Both the position numbers and the translations under genes were made by a program. Under the pieces are notes generated by a model. It was not told the DNA's origin. It saw nothing but the letters and a program-made list of their open reading frames with translations, and ran no database searches. Positions 8,567 to 17,747 of a stretch of DNA of 64,000 nt are shown piece after piece. Each line of letters starts with the position of its first letter. The stretch's first letter is position 1. The DNA is from CBDCUW01 sp965222745. Lineage in GTDB: Bacteria > Planctomycetota > Planctomycetia > Pirellulales > Pirellulaceae. Location of the stretch: positions 1,612,001 through 1,676,000 of the forward strand of contig CBDCUW010000005.1 of the NCBI GenBank assembly GCA_965222745.1, read 5' to 3'.

Positions 8567-10317
8567 TTCGCTGGCGTTTTGTACTCACACGGCTGATCAT
8601 CGTCATCGCAGCGATTGCGCTGCTGCGATGGGGACTCGGACCGGTGGCCGGCTACGTGACGGTTCGCGCGTTGGAGAGCATTACTGGCGCGAAGGTCGAA
8701 ATCGCAAAAACTCGCGTCGGTCTTTTTCCACCGCGAATCCAACTGGTTGATTTTGCGGTCGCCGATCCACGTGCAGACAAAGAAATGCGAGACGCGTTTC
8801 GTGCCGACACGATTGACCTGGTGATCGACGGCGAAGCACTTTTGCGTCGGCGATGGGTGGCCAGCGACGGCCGAATCACCGGTTTGCAAATCGGATCGCG
8901 GCGCGAGACATCGGGCCACTACGATCAAGTGGAACCGGAACCGACCAGCATTTCCGATGAACCTTCGATGCTGGGAAAACTGCTTCGCTCGGCCACCGAC
9001 GCAGTGGGCGACCAGGCCGAAGCAATCGTGGGCGATTTGGAAACGGTACGGCGCAGCAAAGAAATCCAAGCCAGCTGGGAAGAAGAGTACAAATCGCTGG
9101 TGACCCGCGCTCGCAATCTGGAAAAACAGATTCGCACGGTTCGCGATCAGGCGCGAGGCATCGAAAACCCGCTGCGAGATTGGCCGCAGCTGGAACGGAC
9201 GTTGGCCGAAGCTCGCGGCGTACGCAATGAATTGCTGACCGTGCGGCAGGAAATCGATTCGCTGCCCGACCGCTTGCAGGCGCAACTGGTCCGATTGGAC
9301 GAAGCGAAACAGATCGACTTGGCAAAGGTCGATCAGTACGTCCCTGGCGACCTTTCCAGTTCGGATAACTTCGGGATCGACATCGTGGCCGAAGCGGTCC
9401 GCCAGCAGATTCAAAAGATACGCAGCTACGTCGACGGCGGCAAAACGGTTGCCAACTACACCATCGTGGCTCCCGAAAGTTTCCGGATCCGCGGCGTCAA
9501 TCACGACTTGGATCCGATCGACCGGCCCGACCTGTTGGTCCGCCGCTGCCAGGTGAGTGGGCTGATGCGAGCCGACGGAAGCAGCTATGTGATGACGGGA
9601 GTGTTGGAAAATCTGACACCGACGCCCGAAGTGCTGGCCGAGCCAACCCGCGCGATGTTGCGGCTGGAGGGTCCGGAAATCTTGCGAGTTGAGTACGTGC
9701 GAGATCGGCGTCAAGGCAGCGACGTGGATCTGTTGACGTTGCACTGGCCGCAAACCGACGCCAAGCCGATGCGGCTGGGCAACGACTACGATGCTGGAAT
9801 CTCCATCGAGGGCGGTCAGCGTGAGCTGTGGATTCAAGTGCAAAGCGAAGGCGATCAGTTGAAGGGCAGTTTGGTCAGCAAACAGGTGGGCCTGGAAATG
9901 AACTTGTCGGTTCATCCGCAGTATGCCGAGACCCCCGTGGCAAAGTCGCTGCAGTCAAGCCTCGCCGCAGTCAACGAGGTTGCCATCGAAGCCGGTTTCG
10001 AGGGAACCTGGAACGACCTTCAGCTTCAGCTCCGCACCAACCTGGGACAGATCTTCCAACGAGCCACTCAAGACGCCATCGACTCCACGGTTCGTCAGGC
10101 GCGGCAAAAGCTAGCCGTCCAAGTCGAACGGGCTCATAGCGAACAGACGTTGGCGCTTCGCAATTGGGTCGGCTCTCGACAAAGCGAAGCACGGTCGTTG
10201 TTGGCCAGCGCCGACAAGTCGATCGAGGAGATGAGCCAGAAGGTGCTGGATGAAGTGGGGGATGCCGACGCCTATCTGGGCAAACTGCGATCGGCGATCC
10301 GAGGACGCCTGAAATAG
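8563..10317 (+). CDS. TIGR03545 family, AsmA-like envelope protein
   Basis: A 584-residue protein with one N-terminal membrane anchor (LIIVIAAIALLRWGL) and a long extracytoplasmic part. The N-terminal segment after the anchor, with SITGAKVEIAKTRVGLFPP and a following VDFAVADP, has the style of AsmA/TamB-like N-termini. A central charged region (about residues 160-260) is predicted helical or coiled coil, and another helical stretch is at the C-terminus. The start codon overlaps the stop of the TIGR03546 gene (ATGA), and the two families are known to travel together. Biochemical function is unknown. By analogy with AsmA-type proteins a role in envelope lipid or protein transport is conceivable but not shown. 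Confidence 0.72.
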   Translation: MIRWRFVLTRLIIVIAAIALLRWGLGPVAGYVTVRALESITGAKVEIAKTRVGLFPPRIQLVDFAVADPRADKEMRDAFRADTIDLVIDGEALLRRRWVASDGRITGLQIGSRRETSGHYDQVEPEPTSISDEPSMLGKLLRSATDAVGDQAEAIVGDLETVRRSKEIQASWEEEYKSLVTRARNLEKQIRTVRDQARGIENPLRDWPQLERTLAEARGVRNELLTVRQEIDSLPDRLQAQLVRLDEAKQIDLAKVDQYVPGDLSSSDNFGIDIVAEAVRQQIQKIRSYVDGGKTVANYTIVAPESFRIRGVNHDLDPIDRPDLLVRRCQVSGLMRADGSSYVMTGVLENLTPTPEVLAEPTRAMLRLEGPEILRVEYVRDRRQGSDVDLLTLHWPQTDAKPMRLGNDYDAGISIEGGQRELWIQVQSEGDQLKGSLVSKQVGLEMNLSVHPQYAETPVAKSLQSSLAAVNEVAIEAGFEGTWNDLQLQLRTNLGQIFQRATQDAIDSTVRQARQKLAVQVERAHSEQTLALRNWVGSRQSEARSLLASADKSIEEMSQKVLDEVGDADAYLGKLRSAIRGRLK

Positions 10318-10352
10318 CGCCTCGGCCGCACCAGGCTGAGCCTTTTGAGGTT

Positions 10353-10377
10353 AGAATACGCGGAAATTCTGTATTCT
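10353..10377. promoter_or_regulatory. Palindrome upstream of the ASPIC/FG-GAP gene, possible operator
   Basis: Perfect 7-base arms AGAATAC (10353-10359) and GTATTCT (10371-10377) flank an 11-base centre, 29 bases before the start codon at 10406. It could be a regulator binding site or an mRNA hairpin. No regulator is known, and the symmetry alone does not prove function. Confidence 0.35.
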
Positions 10378-10405
10378 CGTTCAGCTTTCCGCCATCTCTT
10401 CTGTC

Positions 10406-13357
10406 ATGAAACTTCGTGCATTTATCGCCGCTGCGGTTGTTGCCTGCGCGCTGCCTGGATGTGAGTCGAAGGGCTCAGTCAACAACGCAAAATTGCTGCG
10501 AAGCAAACAGCGTCAACAGATCACCGAAACACAAGATGTGGCTCCGGAAGAGCGATTACAGATTGCGATCAAGCGGCTGGAACTTGGCAACATTGACGAA
10601 GCCGAATCGATCGCTCAAGAGCTGCTCATTGCCGATCCGGGCAACGCCTCCATCATCATGCTGGCGGCCAGTTGCCAGGCAGAACGGGGAAACCTGATCG
10701 ACGCGGCGAAGATGATGGATGACATCACCGGCGATGAAGACCAGGTCGCCGCGGCACTGGAGCAGGCGAGCGATTGGCTGATCGATGCCGATCGGCTGGA
10801 CCAAGCGCAGCAGAAGCTGGAGCGTCTTATCGAGTTGCAGGGCCCATCCAATCGGATCCTTCATCAGCTTGTCGTGTTGGCGAATAACCAGGGGCGGCGG
10901 ATGGAAGCGAAACCGTATCTGGATGCGCTGCTGCGGTCGGGCGATGCAACGGAAAAAGAACTGTTCGCGATGAACTGCTTCGCCGACTCGTTCATCGATG
11001 AAACATTGCCGCCACCCCAAGAGCCTCGCCAGTGGACGATGACCGTACTGGGCGAAGCGAAGTCGCATTGGTTCGAGGGCAAGCTTCATCAGGCGCGGGC
11101 GCTGGCCGATGGTCTCGCCCGTCACTTTCCCGACTCGGCACCGGTCACCGCATTTCAAGGCCTGACTTACTCCCAGCTGCAAGACGAGCCAGCTTTGATC
11201 GAGTGGGCGAAGGACTTGCCCGACGCGATTGAAGAACAACCGGAGTACTGGCGCGCGATCGCACTGTGGCTACAGCGGCAGGGACATCACCGGCAAGCTG
11301 TTCGCTGTTTTGCCGAGGCGGTATTGATCGACCAGACCGATCGTTACGCGTACTTGGGACTGGCGCAGTCTCTGCTTGCCGCCGGCGAGGACGAAGCGGC
11401 TCAGGCAGCTACACAGCGGTTCGATTTGCTGGCCGAATCGGCAAGGATCGTCACGGCGATCGGTCTCCAGCCCGGTACCCGACAGCAACTCAACCGACTC
11501 TCCGAATTGACGGGGCAGTTGCGCCGCCCCTGGGAAGCGGTTGGTTGGCAAGAGGTCGCCGCAAAAACGCTTGGCGTTTCGGATCAGCAGCGTCAGCAGA
11601 TTCGGTCGCGCCGCCAACGGCTGTCTGAAACCCAAGAAGATTCGTCCGATCCCGATCATTGGCGCACTTGCGGCGTCGATCCTTCGAAGTGGCCGCTTCC
11701 CACACCTGACATGATCGAGATCCAAGCCGATTCGACCGCCGGATCGACTGCCGAGTTGGTGACGACCCGCCGGCCGATTTTGCTGGTGAACGTGGCCCCG
11801 GCCGGCGGTTTCGATTTTCAGTATGACAACGGCGATGATCCGAGTGACGACCGTGTCTTTTTGCATCAATTGACCGGCGGCGGAATCGGCGTCGTCGACT
11901 ACGACCTGGACGGCTGGCCCGACATCTGTATGACGCAAGCGGGCGGCGACGCATTTGACGCGACCGGTTCCAAGCCGAATCAGTTGTTCAAAAACGTCGA
12001 CGGCAAAAGTTTTCTTCCGGTTGGCCCGTCGGCCGGAATCAGCGATCGGGGTTATGGACAAGGGGTGGCGGTGGCCGATTTGAACCAAGATGGTTTTCCC
12101 GATCTGGTGGTCGCCAACATCGGCCCCAACGTGCTGTACATCAACAATGGCGACGGCACGTTTCAGCAACAAGAACTCCTTGGTCAGCAGGCTGGCGATT
12201 GGACCACCACGATCGCCTGCGGCGATTTAAGTGGCGACCATTTGCCCGACATCGTGGAAGTCAACTATGTCGACGACCCGACCGCTTTGAACACGCCGTG
12301 CGTTGGCAATGACATTCTTTGCAATCCGAGCCGGTTTCGCCCTGCCGCCGATCGTTTTCTTTGGAATTCCCCCAGCGGTTCGTTTCGCCAGGTGGTTGCA
12401 CCCTCGCCGGTTGCGCCCAGTCACGGATTTGCCGCGGTCATCGCCAACTTTGACAAGCAGGCCGGCAACGACCTGTTCATCGCCAACGACGCCGACCGCA
12501 ATCATTTTTGGCGTGATGTGTCAGCAGGCGAAGACTTTTCGTTGGCTGAATGCGGACAGGTCACCGGTTGTGCAACGGGACTTCATGGTGCCAACCATGG
12601 CTGCATGGGCATCGCCACCGGCGATTTTGACCGAAACGGACGAATGGATCTGCACGTGACCAACTTCTGGAACCAGCCTGCTGATCTTTACCTGCAGCAC
12701 AACGACGGAATCTTTATCAACAAGACCGTTCCTTACCGAATCTACAACGACACTCGTCGCACCGTTGGCTGGGGCACGCAGGCGGTTGATTTCGATCGTG
12801 ACGGCTGGCTTGATTTAGCGACGTTGAACGGCCACGTTACCGACCGAAGCCATTTTGGCGAAAGTTATCGAATGCGTCCGCAACTGTTTCGTGGGCTTGC
12901 CAACCGCTTCGACTACGATCTGTCGTTGCAACGTCCCAATTCCTACTGGGATACACCGGCTCACGCGCGAACCATGGCAACGCTCGATTGGAATCGCGAC
13001 GGTCGACCCGATCTGGTCACCAATCACCTTCACTCACCGGCCGCGCTGCTGGAAAACCAGACCGAAATTGCCAATTGGGTTCAGCTGGAATTGGTGGGAA
13101 CCGACAGCGAACGCGATGCGGTCGGAGCGGAGGTTTCTCTGCACGCAGGTGAAGTGGTACTGACCGCCTTCGTCACCGGTGGAGACGGATTCTTGTGCAG
13201 CAACGAGGCGGTGGTCGATTTTGGCATCGGAACAATCGAGTCGATCGATCGTATCGAAATCACCTGGCCCGCCGGAACCAAACAGTCGATCAGCCAACCA
13301 AGACCCAACCAACGCTATCTGATCATCGAGGGCAAAGAAGAGCACTTTGCAAGATAG
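10406..13357 (+). CDS. TPR / FG-GAP / ASPIC-UnbV domain lipoprotein
   Basis: A 983-residue exported lipoprotein. The signal peptide ends in the lipobox ALPGC (Cys 19). Residues about 45-400 are helical TPR-like repeats (for example LELGNIDEAESIAQELL). Residues about 460-830 hold FG-GAP/VCBS-like repeats with Ca-binding-type loops such as DYDLDGWPD, DLNQDGFPD, DFDRNGRMD and DWNRDGRPD. The C-terminal 90 residues form an ASPIC/UnbV domain, including GDGFLCSNEAVVDFGIG and IEITWPAGTKQ. This architecture is common in planctomycetes and is thought to mediate surface or carbohydrate interactions, but its role is not established. The gene stands alone and ends at a strong hairpin shared with convergent trpE. 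Confidence 0.85.
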   Translation: MKLRAFIAAAVVACALPGCESKGSVNNAKLLRSKQRQQITETQDVAPEERLQIAIKRLELGNIDEAESIAQELLIADPGNASIIMLAASCQAERGNLIDAAKMMDDITGDEDQVAAALEQASDWLIDADRLDQAQQKLERLIELQGPSNRILHQLVVLANNQGRRMEAKPYLDALLRSGDATEKELFAMNCFADSFIDETLPPPQEPRQWTMTVLGEAKSHWFEGKLHQARALADGLARHFPDSAPVTAFQGLTYSQLQDEPALIEWAKDLPDAIEEQPEYWRAIALWLQRQGHHRQAVRCFAEAVLIDQTDRYAYLGLAQSLLAAGEDEAAQAATQRFDLLAESARIVTAIGLQPGTRQQLNRLSELTGQLRRPWEAVGWQEVAAKTLGVSDQQRQQIRSRRQRLSETQEDSSDPDHWRTCGVDPSKWPLPTPDMIEIQADSTAGSTAELVTTRRPILLVNVAPAGGFDFQYDNGDDPSDDRVFLHQLTGGGIGVVDYDLDGWPDICMTQAGGDAFDATGSKPNQLFKNVDGKSFLPVGPSAGISDRGYGQGVAVADLNQDGFPDLVVANIGPNVLYINNGDGTFQQQELLGQQAGDWTTTIACGDLSGDHLPDIVEVNYVDDPTALNTPCVGNDILCNPSRFRPAADRFLWNSPSGSFRQVVAPSPVAPSHGFAAVIANFDKQAGNDLFIANDADRNHFWRDVSAGEDFSLAECGQVTGCATGLHGANHGCMGIATGDFDRNGRMDLHVTNFWNQPADLYLQHNDGIFINKTVPYRIYNDTRRTVGWGTQAVDFDRDGWLDLATLNGHVTDRSHFGESYRMRPQLFRGLANRFDYDLSLQRPNSYWDTPAHARTMATLDWNRDGRPDLVTNHLHSPAALLENQTEIANWVQLELVGTDSERDAVGAEVSLHAGEVVLTAFVTGGDGFLCSNEAVVDFGIGTIESIDRIEITWPAGTKQSISQPRPNQRYLIIEGKEEHFAR

Positions 13358-13369
13358 CCGGCTCCCACT

Positions 13370-13421
13370 CTCCCACTCTCCCTTTCTCCCACTCTTGTGT
13401 TTAAGAAAGGGAGAGTGGGAG
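13370..13421. terminator. Bidirectional hairpin between convergent genes
   Basis: An 18-base perfect inverted repeat: arms at 13370-13387 (ctcccactctccctttct) and 13404-13421, with a 16-base loop. It sits exactly between the stop of the ASPIC/FG-GAP gene (13357) and the stop of trpE (13442). There is no clean T-run, so it is either an atypical terminator or a 3'-end stabiliser. Confidence 0.65.
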
Positions 13422-13441
13422 TGGGGGAGAAAGGGAGAGAG

Positions 13442-14962
13442 CTAGTTCGCTTCTCTTCGCAGCGCGGTTAGCTCGATTGCGGCGATCAGCGCTCGCGCCT
13501 TGTTGAGCGTCTCTTCGTACTCGGCATCGGGATCGCTATCGGCGACCACGCCGCAACCGGCTTGAACGTAGACCACACCCTCTTTGGCAACCATCGTGCG
13601 CAGCGCGATGCAGGTATCCATGTTGCCGCGATAATCGATGTAGCCGACCGCGCCGGCGTAGGGTCCGCGGCGATGCGGTTCGATCGAATCGATGATCTCC
13701 ATCGCGCGCACTTTTGGGGCGCCCGAAACGGTGCCCGCCGGCAAACAGGCTTTCAAGGCATCAAACGCATCCAATCCCTCGCGCAATTTGCCTTGCACTT
13801 CGCTGCTGATGTGCATCACATGGCTGTAGCGTTCGACGACCATCACCTCGGTCAATTCGATCGAACCATACCGGGCGACTCGGCCGACGTCGTTGCGGCC
13901 GAGATCCACCAACATCACATGCTCGGCACGTTCCTTGGGATCGGCCAACAATTCTTTTTCAAGCGCCTTGTCCTCTTTTTCGGATTCTCCTCGCCGCCTT
14001 GTTCCGGCCAGCGGACGCACGGTGACGACGTCGTCGGCGACGCGGCACATGATTTCGGGCGAGCATCCGACCAATTCACAATCGGGAGTGCGAACAAAAA
14101 ACATGAACGGACTCGGATTGACGACCCGCAGCGAACGATAGATCTCGAACGGATCCACATCGGTCGTCACACTCAATCGCTGGCTGGGCACCACTTGAAA
14201 AATGTCCCCGGCGCGAATGTACTCCACGCAATCTTTCACTGCCTGGCCAAAAGTTTCCCGCGTGAAATTGGACTCGATCTGCAGCAGCGATGGATCGCCT
14301 GCTTTGCGCCATTGATCGGGATTCCATTCGTCGGGGCTGGCGGCCAGCGGCGCCATCAGCTTTTCGATCGCCTGGTCGACTCGGCGGCAGGCCTGGTCGC
14401 GAGCCTGCTGAGCGTCCTCGGGTGTATCGATCTCTCGGCAATCGGCAAGAGAAATCACCGAGATCGTTTTGGCGACGTGATCGAACACGCAAAGTGTGTG
14501 ATAGAACGCGAAATCAAGATCGGGAAGATCGCGATCGTCTTGAGGAGCATCGGGAAGGTGTTCGACGTAGCGCACCACGTCGTAACTGGCGTAGCCGATC
14601 GCGCCGCCGACAAAGGGAGGCAAATCATCCAGCTGGGCGACTCGATAGTGAAAGTGCGATCGAAACGCGTCCAGCGGGTCTTGGGCCTTGCTGCGAGTGA
14701 CCGAGCCGTCGGCCGCTTCGGTCAGTTCGATTTCCTGTCGCCTGGCTGCAAATCGTCGCACCGGCTGGGTGGCCAAAAAACTGTACCGCCCCACCTTCTC
14801 CCCACCGATCACGCTTTCGAACAGGCAAGCGGGACCGCCGTCGTCCAACCGCCGAAACGCGGTAACCGGGGTCAACGCGTCGCTGAGCAGCCGCCGATAG
14901 ACGGGAACAAAATCGTGCTGGGCGGCTAACTGGGCAAAGGATGAAACTTCGGGGGTATGCAT
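13442..14962 (-). CDS. trpE: Anthranilate synthase component I
   Basis: A 506-residue chorismate-utilising enzyme that makes anthranilate from chorismate with the amidotransferase subunit TrpG, the first step of tryptophan synthesis. The N-terminal part shows FESVIGGEKVGRYSFL. The catalytic half contains NPSPFMFFV, RPLAGTRRRGE, LVDLGRNDVGRV, SHVMHISSEVQG, PAGTVSGAPKVRAMEI and YAGAVGYIDYRGNMD, all classic TrpE motifs. The start MHTPEVSSF at 14962 is chosen over an upstream ATG at 15010, because the extra 16 residues do not look like TrpE. No trpG lies beside it, so the pathway genes are scattered. No leader peptide rich in Trp codons was recognised upstream. Confidence 0.93.
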   Translation of the reverse strand: MHTPEVSSFAQLAAQHDFVPVYRRLLSDALTPVTAFRRLDDGGPACLFESVIGGEKVGRYSFLATQPVRRFAARRQEIELTEAADGSVTRSKAQDPLDAFRSHFHYRVAQLDDLPPFVGGAIGYASYDVVRYVEHLPDAPQDDRDLPDLDFAFYHTLCVFDHVAKTISVISLADCREIDTPEDAQQARDQACRRVDQAIEKLMAPLAASPDEWNPDQWRKAGDPSLLQIESNFTRETFGQAVKDCVEYIRAGDIFQVVPSQRLSVTTDVDPFEIYRSLRVVNPSPFMFFVRTPDCELVGCSPEIMCRVADDVVTVRPLAGTRRRGESEKEDKALEKELLADPKERAEHVMLVDLGRNDVGRVARYGSIELTEVMVVERYSHVMHISSEVQGKLREGLDAFDALKACLPAGTVSGAPKVRAMEIIDSIEPHRRGPYAGAVGYIDYRGNMDTCIALRTMVAKEGVVYVQAGCGVVADSDPDAEYEETLNKARALIAAIELTALRREAN

Positions 14963-15366
14963 CAAGTCGGCTTCGGAGCGGGGTGATCGGAGGCGCGGCA
15001 GCAGCAGCATCCGAGATCAGGGTCGATTCGTTAGTTTCAACGGAAATCGCCGCAAGGTGTAGGGCCCATCAACCCACCGATTCGCCTTCACGCAGGCCAA
15101 GTGCCACGATGGCTGCTCGCGTTGACACTGTAAGGTGCAGCGATAGAATCCAGTTGCGAGGGCCCGCCTTGTCGTTGAAATATAAGATTAGGGCACTGGA
15201 GACGGGGCGCTGGTTCGGACCGGGGATAGGGTTCGGCTAGGATACGAACTTCCGCTTGGATACCGCATCCACTCGGGCGCGATGCCGGCGTTTGAATCGC
15301 GGCCCAAAATGGGAAAGCGATCATCCCGGCTGGCATTCGAATTTGGCAGAAAACTGGGAACGATCA
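14963..15366. other. Divergent trpE/mcsA intergenic region
   Basis: A 404-base gap between the trpE and mcsA start codons. It contains the promoter-like sequence at 15122-15149 pointing at mcsA. I see no other gene or RNA in it. Confidence 0.5.
15122..15149 (+). promoter_or_regulatory. Sigma-70-like promoter for mcsA-mcsB
   Basis: TTGACA at 15122-15127 and TAGAAT at 15144-15149 are separated by 16 bases. That is 6/6 and 5/6 matches to the bacterial housekeeping consensus. It points toward mcsA and would leave a leader of roughly 210 bases. Prediction from sequence only. Confidence 0.5.
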
Positions 15367-15900
15367 ATGAAATGCCAATACTGCGAAAAGCCGGCAACCT
15401 TCCACATCACGGAGTTGACCGAACCATCCGGGCCTCAGGTCATGCACCTCTGTGAGGAGCATGCTCGGGTTCACCTGCAGAAGGAGGCTTCCGCGCCCAC
15501 GGCGTCGATCACCGGAGTGTTGGCAAAACAGCTGCACCTGGGACAAACCAAACAGGAGCTTGCCGAGTTGGACCAGAAGGAGTGTCCAGTTTGTGGGATC
15601 AGCTTCTTTGAATTTCGCAACACCGGCCGGCTTGGTTGCCCTTACGATTACACCCATTTCGAGTCTGACTTGCAGCCGCTATTGACCAACATCCACGATG
15701 CGGTCCAACACCGCGGAAAGCATCCCCGCCGCGCCGCCGCCTCGGCGGACTCGCAAGCTCAAATGATTCAGCTGCGCCGCGAGATGGAAGAGGCGGTGGA
15801 GCGAGAAGATTACGAGCGGGCATCGGAGATTCGCGACGAACTCAAGCGGATCGAAACCGAGGGCGGAAACATTCCGTCTTCCAGTGACGGAGAGCAGTAG
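15367..15900 (+). CDS. mcsA: McsA, zinc-finger activator of the protein arginine kinase
   Basis: A 177-residue protein starting MKCQYCEKPA. It has the paired cysteine motifs of McsA/UvrB-type zinc-binding proteins: CQYC with HLCEEHA near the N-terminus, and CPVCGISF with GCPYDY around residues 78-98. A C-terminal UVR motif follows (MIQLRREMEEAVEREDYERASEIRDELKRIE, split here as about residues 135-165). In Firmicutes, McsA binds and activates the kinase McsB. The mcsB GTG lies 2 bases after this stop, which supports the assignment and co-translation. A further 37 residues could be read upstream but look non-coding, so the ATG at 15367 is used. Confidence 0.9.
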   Translation: MKCQYCEKPATFHITELTEPSGPQVMHLCEEHARVHLQKEASAPTASITGVLAKQLHLGQTKQELAELDQKECPVCGISFFEFRNTGRLGCPYDYTHFESDLQPLLTNIHDAVQHRGKHPRRAAASADSQAQMIQLRREMEEAVEREDYERASEIRDELKRIETEGGNIPSSSDGEQ

Positions 15901-15902
15901 GC

Positions 15903-16991
15903 GTGAAACGCGAATCTGATTTTAACGAATTGGCTCGGAATTCCGGTGAATGGCTGCGCGGTACCGGTCCGGAGTCCGACATCGTGATCAGTAGCCGGAT
16001 TCGCCTGGCTCGAAATCTGGCCGACTTTCCCTTCATTCGCCGCTGCAGCGACGAAGATCGCATCAGTATCGAACGCACCGTTCGCGCCCGGATGGATGCG
16101 ATCGACGATTGGGAAGACATCCGCTACATCGACATCGAACAGCTCTCCGAAATCGATCGCCAGTTTTTGGTCGAACGACAGCTGATCAGCCGCGAAATCG
16201 CCGACGCCGACGGGTCGCGGGCCGTTGCCGTCGATCCCGGTGAACAATACAGCGTGATGATCAACGAGGAGGATCATCTGCGAATCCAGGTGATGCACAG
16301 CGGACTCGATCTGCGGTCGGCCTGGCAACGCATCGACGCGTTGGACGACAAGCTGGAAAGCACCATCTGGTACGCTTTTCACCCCAAATACGGCTACCTG
16401 ACCGCCTGTCCGACCAACGTCGGCACGGGGCTACGGGTCAGCGTGATGTTGCACCTGCCGGCTCTGGTCATCACGCGGCAGATCGAAAAGGTTTTTCGCA
16501 GCATGCAGCGGATCAACGTCACAGTGCGCGGCCTCTATGGCGAAGGCTCTCAGTACACCGGTGACTTCTACCAGGTCAGCAACCAAATCACACTCGGCCA
16601 CAGTGAGGAGGAATTGGTCGGACTGGTCGGTGATGACGTGGTGCCGCGAATCATCGAATACGAACGGAAAGCCAGAGACTTTCTGATCGACCAAAGCCAC
16701 AAGGATCTTCACGACGACGTCAGCCGCGCCCTCGGTATCCTGAGCACGGCAAAAAAAATCAGCAGTGAAGAAACGATGCACTACCTGTCCAAAGTTCGGA
16801 TGGGAGTGAACCTGGGGCTGATCGAAGATGTGCCGGTGGGAACGATCAATAAACTCTTCATTCACACTCAACCGGCACACCTGCAAAAGCTGCACGGCCG
16901 ATTGCTCGGTTCGTCCGACCGGAACGTCGAACGGGCGACCTACCTGCAACGGCATCTCAGTGGAAGCCACGGCGAAGGCGAATTGAACTAG
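15903..16991 (+). CDS. mcsB: Protein arginine kinase McsB
   Basis: A 362-residue phosphagen-kinase-fold enzyme that starts with GTG. It shows the nucleotide-binding arginine motif VISSRIRLARNL (residues about 30-41), TACPTNVGTGLRVSVMLHLP (about 163-182) and YGEGSQYTGDFYQVSN, all typical of McsB. In Bacillus it phosphorylates arginine residues and marks proteins for ClpCP degradation. Here it is coupled to mcsA and followed 234 bases later by a small heat-shock protein. Neither ctsR nor clpC, which flank mcsAB in Firmicutes, is in the window, so regulation is likely different. Confidence 0.93.
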   Translation: MKRESDFNELARNSGEWLRGTGPESDIVISSRIRLARNLADFPFIRRCSDEDRISIERTVRARMDAIDDWEDIRYIDIEQLSEIDRQFLVERQLISREIADADGSRAVAVDPGEQYSVMINEEDHLRIQVMHSGLDLRSAWQRIDALDDKLESTIWYAFHPKYGYLTACPTNVGTGLRVSVMLHLPALVITRQIEKVFRSMQRINVTVRGLYGEGSQYTGDFYQVSNQITLGHSEEELVGLVGDDVVPRIIEYERKARDFLIDQSHKDLHDDVSRALGILSTAKKISSEETMHYLSKVRMGVNLGLIEDVPVGTINKLFIHTQPAHLQKLHGRLLGSSDRNVERATYLQRHLSGSHGEGELN

Positions 16992-17078
16992 CGGGCCCTT
17001 CGCTCCTCTTTGGCATCCGGTTTGCGTTATTGATAAACAATCACTCGCGGCTGTCATTTTGGCAGCCAAGAATGATCG

Positions 17079-17097
17079 GAACAAACCGCGGTTGTTC
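17079..17097. promoter_or_regulatory. Palindrome upstream of hsp20, possible operator
   Basis: GAACAA (17079-17084) and TTGTTC (17092-17097) form 6-base arms, and the centre aaccgcggtt (17084-17093) is itself a perfect palindrome. It lies about 130 bases before the Hsp20 start. No CIRCE or other known heat-shock element was recognised, so the function is open. Confidence 0.25.
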
Positions 17098-17225
17098 CCC
17101 ACTGTGACCCAGAACCACAACAACGGCTGACCGTTGCCGTCCGGCTTTGTCCGTCTCGTTTGATCGCGATGCGGCTGGCCCCAGCAGCAACGGGTGATCA
17201 GCTTCCATCTATAAGGAACATGACA

Positions 17226-17687
17226 ATGAGAATGGTTTTTCCACCTTCGACCGGGCGTTTGATCAATGACTTGGCGACCGACATGAACACGCTGGTCGAG
17301 TCGATCTTTGGCGAAGAGACCGATGCGCCGAGCGTTAATTTCGCACCGCGAATGGACATCGAAGAAACCGACGACAAGTATGAGTTTTCGCTTGATTTGC
17401 CCGGCGTCAAACCGGAAGACGTGCATGTCGACATCGAAGACGATCGGTTGATCATCCATGGCGTCCGCCACGATTCCAAAGAGGACTCTGCCGACGGCAA
17501 ACGCCGCGTCGAGCGGGCTTTCGGTGAATTCCGTCGTGCTGTTCAGCTGCCCAAAACCGTTGACCGCGAGGCGATTGTCGCGGACTATGAACACGGCGTC
17601 TTGACGATCACGCTGCCGAAAGCGGCCAAGGCTGGATCGCGCCGGGTCGTCGTTTCGCACGCCGGGTCAACCGACAAAAAAGAGTGA
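17226..17687 (+). CDS. Small heat-shock protein (Hsp20/alpha-crystallin)
   Basis: A 153-residue ATP-independent holdase chaperone. The alpha-crystallin domain spans roughly residues 40-145, with APRMDIEETDDKYEF, LDLPGVKPEDVHVDIEDD and the terminal motif ADYEHGVLTITLPKA (the G-V-L signature). The ATG at 17226 is chosen because AAGGA (17213-17217) is 8 bases upstream. An alternative ATG at 17220 leaves only 2 bases, and a longer frame from 17160 adds residues without similarity to the family. It follows mcsAB in the same direction, consistent with a protein-quality-control neighbourhood. Confidence 0.92.
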   Translation: MRMVFPPSTGRLINDLATDMNTLVESIFGEETDAPSVNFAPRMDIEETDDKYEFSLDLPGVKPEDVHVDIEDDRLIIHGVRHDSKEDSADGKRRVERAFGEFRRAVQLPKTVDREAIVADYEHGVLTITLPKAAKAGSRRVVVSHAGSTDKKE

Positions 17688-17747
17688 TCGGCGGTTGGCG
17701 CCAAGCGGCGCCCACTCGCAGGAAACGAACCGTTTTTTGCCGATAAT

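Noticed and set aside
8545..9915. 456-residue open frame on the minus strand
   Set aside because: It lies wholly inside the TIGR03545 gene; its composition is that of the reverse complement of a high-GC gene, and there is no family resemblance.
13562..14929. 455-residue open frame on the plus strand
   Set aside because: Antisense to trpE, whose catalytic motifs are unmistakable.
16992..17225. CIRCE heat-shock element upstream of hsp20
   Set aside because: No TTAGCACTC-N9-GAGTGCTAA-like sequence is present; only a different palindrome at 17079-17097.
16431..17660. 409-residue open frame on the minus strand
   Set aside because: Spans mcsB and hsp20 in antisense, both of which are clearly real genes.
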